Shown here: positions 21,701 through 25,851 of the stretch, one piece after another
How the letters are laid out: every line of letters begins with the position of its first letter
How positions within the stretch are numbered: position 1 is the stretch's first letter
DNA from: a virus
Strand: one strand, 5' to 3'
Length of the DNA stretch: 25,851 nt
IMG/VR virus record: IMGVR_UViG_3300025276_000197
Coordinates: 1-25,851 of that record
Made by a program: the position numbers and the translations under genes
Notes under the pieces: generated by a model
What the model saw: only the letters and a program-made list of their open reading frames with translations
Databases searched by the model: none
What the model was told of the DNA's origin: nothing

Positions 21701-22500
21701 TGTAGAGCTTCGGCAGCTACTTCTTGCCCAGCTTCGTACCCACCAGTTAATGCGGCGCTACGTACTTTCTCGCCAATTGTGTTTACTTGTTCTGGGCCTA
21801 GCTTGTCTACTAACTTAGATAGTATAGGTACGTCGATGCTCTTAACAAAACGTGCCATAGGTAGCACATCAAGAAAGCCGATTGGAGCACCACGTAAGGC
21901 AGCGGCACTACGTACTTCTTCACTAACACCGGCTTCACGAGCACGTTCACTAGCTTCACCAGCGGCGGCACCTACACCTAGTATACCAGCAGTACCTGTA
22001 GCAAGACCTGAAGCAAGGGCAGCGGAGGCACCCAAAGGAGCAGCGCCGAGAGCAACGCCAGCAGCGGGGAGAGCAATACCTGCAATAGAGCCGAACGCCG
22101 AACCTAGTCCGCTAGTAAACGACTCAGGATCACCACCTTCAGGAGCAAACGAGTCAGCTACAGACTTAATGCGGTCACGTAACTGGGTTTCAGTTTCTTC
22201 TTCAGCTAACGCAGCAAGGCCAAGTGCAGCACTCTCACCTACACCTACGAAGCCCCTACCAAAACCTGTGGTAAAGTCTTCAAAGATGCCGGTTTCTTCA
22301 GGGGCGCGGCGCGATCTTAGTTCAGCTAACCGTGCATCGGACTCAGCGCGTTTCACTGCCATACGCTCAGTAAAACTTGGGCCTACTGGCGCAGGGCTTT
22401 CGGCTTGTTGTATAGCTTCACGTATTATATTGGCACTTTGCATGTCGCCTTCAGCTTCATACAAAGCAAGTGCGCGTTTGGCTTCAGCTATTGAAGGCAT
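15769..22500 (-). CDS. Giant polyvalent virion protein with HExxH metallopeptidase site (2243 aa)
   Basis: A very large structural or ejected internal protein. The order along it is: short charged start; a Gly/Ala-rich hydrophobic part around 110-175 that could insert in membranes; a disordered, repeat-containing region at 300-1000 with three related units (near 342, 465 and 528); a zinc metallopeptidase-like site FLHEMAHAAT around residue 1149 with EFVAEA about 45 residues later as possible third ligand; then large helical domains. Near 1700, FNASSALVNLSQIPLF resembles LPD38-type polyvalent proteins. Around 1965-2000 a hydrophobic segment (HLSALFFAGIQGLPLYGVVS) occurs. By analogy to T7 gp16-like proteins it may enter the host with DNA. 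Its ATG overlaps the previous TAA (TAATG), with AAGGA upstream. A second gene is probably nested at 19911-20135. Confidence 0.88.
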   Translation of the reverse strand: MPSIAEAKRALALYEAEGDMQSANIIREAIQQAESPAPVGPSFTERMAVKRAESDARLAELRSRRAPEETGIFEDFTTGFGRGFVGVGESAALGLAALAEEETETQLRDRIKSVADSFAPEGGDPESFTSGLGSAFGSIAGIALPAAGVALGAAPLGASAALASGLATGTAGILGVGAAAGEASERAREAGVSEEVRSAAALRGAPIGFLDVLPMARFVKSIDVPILSKLVDKLGPEQVNTIGEKVRSAALTGGYEAGQEVAAEALQNLNERQYNEAVEIFAGAGEAATFGGIAGGVLDLFLGRRARDIKPTPPAPKTEGMPEDAPIGTQSEMFPLGEEPAEVDVEAVKARLFEGLDTDSFDGVAALPEEQRAELLLRNQDLTRAERDALMDTVEPVTPVDGPLSQDVLPGMSLPVTEEIDTAMDAQLKAFSDEQLADAMAPAGTQLELDEVPRADQTVDLPEDSVDVEEVRARVFKGFSASARSKPLNELTAKQQQKIAKRAQALAPAELAALEEVLAQEAGVQPTTEDAEAIKARLFEGLDTDSFDGVATLSEEQQLQFAFRNQDLTRAEKKVLVDAARGVTPATETATQQPLPGLEPEKVGPQLQGLPAPQGETITVASEGEARTEQQQKLVDAVDDRTRRQGDAAYYAEEAIMGDMPEAEVRTARERDAIAQREQPDLFPTELAIAEDAKTGRTRVESEIAPTPEPTPEPVRITSQTLDSLAVPASAPIRQEIPEGALLDDSAVSPRTGNPLPVTVRERLVTYGRNRGSRALQTNIDNLLQGEPDGVSTKQRVLPTATKRKPVAARDRASDVVDLQGLGDGAVSPNTVEPVTPVTRTVGDVRRGTGRTAAGARTESAPLTEETRKDALATEFLDLVALPKKNKKQKARLAELTSLARKEVNAVPKRERTAKEVRETPTDTKPVESESEIDEGVTKILGRIEEGRFDAAVAATAPEKASSPTTPAVRAKIKPKSDEDKARVDEIREEQDVGLPEANDILAAEKATEASLGTRTIKGAYGTEVPTFGIFGTSGKPQEIDTPLEASVVRALYTGDVKGALEALSKTTPDRRARRVAKKLIKYVGTTKLFLVDPSNDNPASMTAGEAANLSKLFAKERNGELPAGLYVGADNAILLNQRTGINAYTFLHEMAHAATLLEIETNPQSATVKRLNKLYEDVKATYGEYKPYGTTNLAEFVAEAYSNPEFQRDLARINPKGGPFSAWQKFQEIIAKFFGFDRLGGTAQAEANRLIEAILAPGIAMRGLPNVPAYSTKEGVAKVGKEIASVKSNLTEKEGRAKLKRDFKAVFGTGGLNPPLRKALRGLLGATNNSVVFDDFGANIPFAKELGVSILEQRGFLNEAEIFVKGKLDPLIEWSSKASKETMDKFEPLITDSTIDEVNPSISLKEATDRYGKQTVDTVDGTSQLKIDRYKELRKIYDSSEMGADGRRAYVDLLDLYKTLQQNMQNTLVDRIDSLNVEDPIKNSLKNGLVARLMELSNIDPYFPLDRAGEYWLAVRNPADKEVATPTFSSMGDRNLAKEKFEAMGYDVEVIEPDNMQKLIGNNAPPGSFVAQVLGVLNNSKIPESTRTQIARLYIESLPQSSFSKSLLKREGKLGYDMDAIGTARTKAYDLARQTARLRGSNAIQTIMDKLEEATNPKGTKEFNNDRDKALIEEMMDRGKFAINPPADQYAKNANRVAFIWTIGFNASSALVNLSQIPLFAYPILAGKYGHKAAWNAIKDAGKLYAGSYVPHAKESFSNDPEGAKKFGDRYTTPSIDNYYTRTLDSNNNVSFSVRTDLNLDDEKAKELERIKPLVELAAKRGELTSSFLADTLSVDDSGRTTNAYDKITNWSAIMFHNAEVMNRQTIMVAAYDLALNKLVTKGKKPTPEQMQNAAEDALFDTQRVNGGATLETGPRLAREGIGRVALMYKGYGAQMYYTMLRTGYEMVHSYYKGDKAAANQAFKQLAGIHLSALFFAGIQGLPLYGVVSMFYDMLQEDYEEDADEALRSYLDNDVLYKGLLSEMTGLDVSQRVKLTDLLFEADRFNSDPSPEETIGHYLGGPAWSTFSRAVEGVGEMKNGEFERGAEAIMPGAVRNLYKGLYRYPRDEGILTRRGDPIYDDITGGDMLTQILGFPPVGYTREIEETSAAKGMESAARSKRQKLLKRLYIAIRFGDFDAADAVRDEMDEFNEEEITYIDPKLFIDGDTIKKSMRRHMSTTTKMHNGVLLSPYMKSAVDDVGFL
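19911..20135 (-). CDS. Nested gene in another frame inside the giant virion gene (74 aa)
   Basis: On the same strand as the 2243-aa gene but shifted by one base. The ATG (20133-20135) is preceded by AAGGAG with six bases between, an ideal SD. The product begins MAYRPSNVFYLPQPKENLSQ, continues with an amphipathic helix (QQEIEQAMSLIYKAWETEQ), a turn IPWNLSHLSQEQW and a second helix (EMLDEALDELLLEQEQ), and ends SLLH. It has three Trp and normal complexity. The main frame over the same bases gives low-complexity Thr/Arg/Val/Gly-rich sequence, as expected where a second frame is constrained or where a small gene was captured. From memory it resembles small phage proteins with an HLS-x-E-x-W motif, but this is unchecked. 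Function unknown. Confidence 0.6.
   Translation of the reverse strand: MAYRPSNVFYLPQPKENLSQQEIEQAMSLIYKAWETEQSVRIPWNLSHLSQEQWEMLDEALDELLLEQEQSLLH
20787..20914 (-). repeat. 128-bp in-frame repeat, copy A
   Basis: Closely related to 21345-21472, with an offset of exactly 558 bases (186 codons). It encodes KARLFEGLDTDSFDGVATLS and a following NQDLTRAEKK segment. Confidence 0.85.
21345..21472 (-). repeat. 128-bp in-frame repeat, copy B
   Basis: Encodes KARLFEGLDTDSFDGVAALP and NQDLTRAERD. A more diverged third unit (VRARVFKGFSA) lies between the copies, near 21060-21110. A separate 25-bp exact repeat links 19988-20012 and 21302-21326. Confidence 0.85.
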
Positions 22501-24437
22501 TATCCGTCCTTTTTAGCGGTTATAAGTCTTCCAGCATCCCCACTTATAGCAGAACTACCAGTCATACGACTCGTAAGAATTTTCTCCGCCTCCTTTTGCT
22601 TCTCTCTAGCTTCATTTAATAAATCGTGTTGAGCTATAGTGGCGTTCTGTAGTTCTTCGTTTATTTCTTTCCGTATGAGCGCCATCTCTGTCGCGTCACC
22701 TTCAGCCTCGTTTAGACGCTTACGGAATCTAGGCATTATTAAAGCGCGTGCTTCGCTAATTTGAGTTAAGTAAGTTTCTATAGCTGCTGTAGACGCATCG
22801 AGTATAGCATCGGCGGTATCTAGGGTTATTTGTTGCCTAGAGAGAGTAAGTGCTGCGTTCTCTCTATCCTCACGACCCAGTTCATTTATTAAGTCTATCT
22901 TGACTTTCTGGTCTTCCATTTGAAGTTTTACTCTAGCCAAGTAGTCGCTTCGCCCCGTTGCGTCCATACCTGCTACAGTGTTGGCTGCATTAGCTATAGC
23001 AGTCTCGGCATTTTTAGCAGTTGCGCTGTATTCCGTAGCTTGTTTTGCACCCACAGTACGTTGTAGCAATATAGATGCGTCGTCTATAGCGTTCAGGTTA
23101 GCCTCGTGCTTGTCACGTATAGCTTCTTGCTTTTCGTAATAAGACATACGCGCTTCCGCGCCACGACCTCCTTTAGACGCTCCAATCATCTGCGCCATGA
23201 ACGCACCAGCCCTACCTTTCTTCGCTTCTTGACGTTCTTCGTACAAGTCTTTAGCGCGTTGTTTACGGTCAGTTAGAGCAAGTATCCCTTCATCTAATTT
23301 ACTAAATTTAGCTACTCTTGCAGCGGCGGCTTTGGCTTCTTCCGTGGGGTTTCGCTCCATCTGTTTTTTAGTGTACGCAGTTAGATCTGCGTCGGGTATA
23401 TAAGGATCGACAGCGGCTAATCCACTTATACTGTCAATTAGTGCTTGGCGTGGGTCTACCGTAGGAGTGGGAGGAGGGTTGGCTGCGGCTACGGTTTCTT
23501 CAGACCTAGCCATACGATCCTTAACTAACTTACCTTGTTCTTCTAAACTAGGCTCAGTAACTTTTGGTAAACTTGCTATACCACTTACGTCTACATCCCG
23601 TGCAGGAGGAGCCGTGCCAGCACGCCCTTTTCTTTCTTCTTCTTCTTGCATATTTAACGGAGCTTCTCTACGAGTTACCGTAGCTTGAGGTTCTTTTTTC
23701 GCCCCAACTTTTAGATCTTGAGAAGCTCCGTCAAGGTATTTTAATGCAAACGCTTCTGGCCCTAACTGTTCAAATTCTGCTATTAGTCTAGGGTTTTCCG
23801 CTATCTCTCTAGCTAGATCTCCTGCGCGTTCATAACCCACCTGCAACTGCCCACGTTGAGTTCTTTGTTCTGGAGTTGAGGGAGAGAAGATACCCGGTTT
23901 TTCTATTTTACGTAGGCTTGCAAGTCCTTCACGGATTTTGGGTATATTTTCATCTTGAGCGAGGGATATAGATTCTAAAAATTCACCAACCTCCGAAGTA
24001 GGGCCACCTGCATCGAACGATACAATACCACCACCGGCTAAGTTAACTGGGCCAGCTTGACTTGCTACGCCACCACCGCCTTGTGGCATTCCTTGTGGGC
24101 CTTGCGGCATCTGTGCGTTTTGTGCCATCTGCTGGCCTGCTATACCTGTACGCTCAACTACATCACCTTCACTTGGGTTTATACCTAAATCTTTAGCGGC
24201 TTCTTGACGGTACTCACCCATAAGACCTTCTTCTAGTTGGTCTTTAACGGTTTGGGGGTTGCCCTGCTGCTGCATAGCCATATTGCGTTTTTGAGCGGCA
24301 AGATCTGATTGCAACGCCTGCATAGCCAGAAGATCTATAAGTTCTTTTGACATGTTAGCACGCTTCTGTAGTCCTTCTGGATTACCTGCGTAAGCGTCTT
24401 GAGTACGTTCAATCTGTTGCATGGGGTTATTTATCAT
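22500..24437 (-). CDS. Phage structural protein, helical, with AGGGIV motif (645 aa)
   Basis: Second gene of the complete virion operon genes. The N-terminal 110 residues are Gln/Met-rich (QNAQMPQGPQGMPQGGGG). Around residue 130, NLAGGGIVSFDAGG matches a motif I recall from marine phage structural proteins. The centre is charged and Pro-containing. The C-terminal half, from about 360, is strongly helical with Glu/Lys/Arg/Ala heptad-like spacing (EKQEAIRDKHEANLNAIDD), which suggests coiled coils. No transmembrane segment is obvious. The ATG is within TAATG shared with the previous stop. The SD is supplied by the Gly/Glu codons at the end of the upstream gene. It likely works with the giant protein in the virion interior or tail; this is inferred from position. 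Confidence 0.75.
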   Translation of the reverse strand: MINNPMQQIERTQDAYAGNPEGLQKRANMSKELIDLLAMQALQSDLAAQKRNMAMQQQGNPQTVKDQLEEGLMGEYRQEAAKDLGINPSEGDVVERTGIAGQQMAQNAQMPQGPQGMPQGGGGVASQAGPVNLAGGGIVSFDAGGPTSEVGEFLESISLAQDENIPKIREGLASLRKIEKPGIFSPSTPEQRTQRGQLQVGYERAGDLAREIAENPRLIAEFEQLGPEAFALKYLDGASQDLKVGAKKEPQATVTRREAPLNMQEEEERKGRAGTAPPARDVDVSGIASLPKVTEPSLEEQGKLVKDRMARSEETVAAANPPPTPTVDPRQALIDSISGLAAVDPYIPDADLTAYTKKQMERNPTEEAKAAAARVAKFSKLDEGILALTDRKQRAKDLYEERQEAKKGRAGAFMAQMIGASKGGRGAEARMSYYEKQEAIRDKHEANLNAIDDASILLQRTVGAKQATEYSATAKNAETAIANAANTVAGMDATGRSDYLARVKLQMEDQKVKIDLINELGREDRENAALTLSRQQITLDTADAILDASTAAIETYLTQISEARALIMPRFRKRLNEAEGDATEMALIRKEINEELQNATIAQHDLLNEAREKQKEAEKILTSRMTGSSAISGDAGRLITAKKDG

Positions 24438-25741
24438 TATCCTGCTCCCTCTCCCTCTCCCGCTCCACCCGTACCATATCCCAGCAATGCTAATATCTCC
24501 TTAATACCAGCAGCGGATGAAGCATAACTAGATGGATCTACATAAGAAGATTGCCGTGCGGATACAGGTAAACCTTCAAGCATTGACTGCATAAACTGTA
24601 GTTGTTCGTAAGGATACTGCTGCTCTTGTTGATACTGTAAGTAGTCAGCGGTAATACCTTCTTGCTCTATAGCACGTTGGTCAGCACCCGCTCTATTTAT
24701 AGCAGATAAAGAATCAAGGCCGTAACGACGATCAGATTCCTCCGCTGCAATTCTACGGCGTTCTTCTTCGTTGAACTGATTTCTACCGTACTCGTCAAAC
24801 TGCATTTGGCGGTCAGACTCAGTATTGAACTGATTTCTACTTCTTTCTGCTAACTCACGTCGAGCACGTTCTTCTTCGTTAAACTGACTTCTGCCGTACT
24901 CGTCGAACTGCATTTGGCGGTCAGATTCAGTATTGAATTGTCCTCTACGACGTTCATCAAAAGCAGCTAGGCGGTCAGCTTCAGTATTAAATTGTCCTCT
25001 ACGAGCAGCTTCGTCAGTACGTAGGCCAGCTTGTTCTTTGTTAAACTGCTCTATGCCGACTTCAGCGATACGCTGGCGCATATTTTGTTCAGTGTTGAAT
25101 TGACCTTGGGCGGTGTCAAAAGCACGAGCGTAGCCTTGCCCAGTAATATCGGCAATCTGTTGTCCTGTATTACGCGCTCTTTCAGCATCCATAATAAATG
25201 AACGTGACCCCCCAAAAGCCCCTGCTTGAGCGGCTCTACCAGCATCTTGTGACTGTGTGATTGCTTCTTGTCTACGAACTTCAGCTATCTGAGGGTTCAG
25301 TGCAGCCTGTAGATAAGGGTTCATGTACTGCTGTGCAGCTTGCCCAGTAAAGCTACCTGCTTGCATACCAGACATGTCAGCAGAACCAGCGGTAAAGCCC
25401 GGTGAGTACCCTTGACCCGCTGCACTACCAAAACCAAAAGTACCCGGCCCCGTTGATCCACCGTAAGTACCGGCAGTAATACCACCTCCATAAGTACCCG
25501 GCCCAGTTGACCCGCCGTAAGCATTTACACCAGTACTCTGATTAGGGTCTAGTCCGCCGTAGCCACTAAAGGCTTGATCCTGTAAGCCAGAGGTACCGGC
25601 AGTAAGTGGGCCACCATAAGCATTATAATCTCTATCAGCTAAGGCTTTAGTTTTACCCAGCATGTCGGTGACATATTTACCAGACCATTCTGCTAAGGCA
25701 CCAGATTGTCCTACATTCGCACCTGCGTTAGTTTCTGCCAT
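24437..25741 (-). CDS. Phage structural protein with Gly-rich and QFN repeats (434 aa)
   Basis: The N-terminal third is glycine-rich with AYGGSTGPGTYGG-type repeats (about residues 55-105). A conserved-looking part follows: YMNPYLQAALNPQIAEVRRQ, then DAGRAAQAGAFGGSRSFIMD and DITGQGYARAFDTAQ. This combination is common in marine podovirus virion proteins. Residues about 209-345 contain repeated QFN(T/E)E units, including a 36-residue duplication with QFDEYGR, probably a long helical rod. The C-terminus is Gly/Glu-rich (GAGEGEGAG). The start is at 25741, with AAGGGG at normal distance upstream. Exact virion role unknown; tail or ejection-related is likely. Confidence 0.8.
   Translation of the reverse strand: MAETNAGANVGQSGALAEWSGKYVTDMLGKTKALADRDYNAYGGPLTAGTSGLQDQAFSGYGGLDPNQSTGVNAYGGSTGPGTYGGGITAGTYGGSTGPGTFGFGSAAGQGYSPGFTAGSADMSGMQAGSFTGQAAQQYMNPYLQAALNPQIAEVRRQEAITQSQDAGRAAQAGAFGGSRSFIMDAERARNTGQQIADITGQGYARAFDTAQGQFNTEQNMRQRIAEVGIEQFNKEQAGLRTDEAARRGQFNTEADRLAAFDERRRGQFNTESDRQMQFDEYGRSQFNEEERARRELAERSRNQFNTESDRQMQFDEYGRNQFNEEERRRIAAEESDRRYGLDSLSAINRAGADQRAIEQEGITADYLQYQQEQQYPYEQLQFMQSMLEGLPVSARQSSYVDPSSYASSAAGIKEILALLGYGTGGAGEGEGAG
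24761..24951 (-). repeat. 108-bp tandem repeat in the QFN-repeat gene
   Basis: The stretch from 24761 recurs from 24869 with few changes over at least 80 bases, a period of 108 bases (36 codons). Each unit encodes QFNTESDRQMQFDEYGR and QFNEEER. Confidence 0.85.
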
Positions 25742-25744
25742 AAC

Positions 25745-25851
25745 TTACCCCTTACCTTGCATCAAAGAGGCTAAAACTTTGTCAGCCTTAATGTTCTTTT
25801 GTTGTTTCTCAGTGCCAGTGCCTTTCTTACGTACCATAGCCATAAACTCAT
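25745..25851 (-). CDS. C-terminal end of an unknown upstream gene (partial)
   Basis: The frame is open from the window edge to a TAA (complement of 25745-25747). The visible end reads EFMAMVRKKGTGTEKQQKNI, then KADKVLASLMQGKG. It is very basic. The stop lies three bases before the start of the 434-aa gene, so the gene probably belongs to the same operon. Either the body lies outside the window or translation starts at one of the two internal ATGs; this cannot be decided here. Confidence 0.5.
   Translation of the reverse strand, partial: EFMAMVRKKGTGTEKQQKNIKADKVLASLMQGKG

Noticed and set aside
21575-22516. Long + strand reading frame (313 codons) opposite the giant gene
   Set aside because: Antisense to a well-supported gene, composition is Ala/Ser/Pro-rich as expected from complementing Ala/Gly codons, and no SD or domain is seen.
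25051-25524. Two - strand frames (64 and 67 codons) nested in the 434-aa gene
   Set aside because: Unlike the nested gene at 19911-20135 they have Leu/Val-rich shifted-repeat composition and no convincing SD was seen.

Overview
The window looks like part of the genome of a tailed bacteriophage (or a prophage), probably aquatic and probably podovirus-like. The evidence is a dense set of phage replication genes with short overlaps and Shine-Dalgarno (SD) leaders on the + strand, facing a block of very large, repeat-rich virion genes on the - strand. Glycine-rich motifs such as AGGGIVSFDAGG and the NPYLQ/GAFGGSR protein type are familiar, from memory, from marine phage structural proteins. GC content looks moderate by eye (not computed). 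No rRNA, tRNA, integrase, RNA polymerase or CRISPR array was seen, so host and lifestyle remain open.

Region 1 (1-3323, +) holds the 3' part of a metallopeptidase-like/VWA gene and three unrecognised genes; the last two share a C-terminal module. Region 2 (3324-3519) is non-coding and can fold into a three-way-junction RNA. Region 3 (3520-15668, +) is the replication and recombination module: a coiled-coil protein, a VRR-NUC nuclease, an HTH/DUF3310-like protein, two small proteins, a family A DNA polymerase with exonuclease domain (Leu at the 762 position, His-Asp-Ser in motif C), an AlpA-like HTH protein, a Cas4/RecB-type nuclease, two HNH-type proteins, an SNF2 helicase, a Gp157-like protein, an excisionase-like HTH protein, a Cys-containing protein, a gp2.5/DUF2815-like ssDNA-binding protein, a 972-aa primase-helicase and two small distal genes. 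The few gaps in this module carry hairpins: a terminator/attenuator before the helicase, and two SD-overlapping hairpins with the same CGGCAAT loop before the Gp157-like and primase genes.

Region 4 (15669-15768) separates the convergent modules and has an inverted repeat and a strong intrinsic terminator. Region 5 (15769-25851, -) is a structural operon read right to left: the end of an unknown gene, a 434-aa Gly-rich/QFN-repeat protein, a 645-aa protein and a 2243-aa polyvalent virion protein with a hydrophobic N-terminal part, internal repeats, an HExxH metallopeptidase site and membrane-like C-terminal segments. The last three genes are joined by TAATG stop-start overlaps.

The most surprising candidate is a 74-aa gene nested in another frame on the same strand inside the 2243-aa gene (19911-20135). 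It has a consensus AAGGAG SD at ideal spacing, and its product looks like an ordinary helical protein, while the main frame there is low-complexity. Other points of interest are the shared SD-hairpin operators, the structured RNA at 3356-3477, and a truncated, frameshifted second copy of the HNH gene start downstream of the intact HNH gene.
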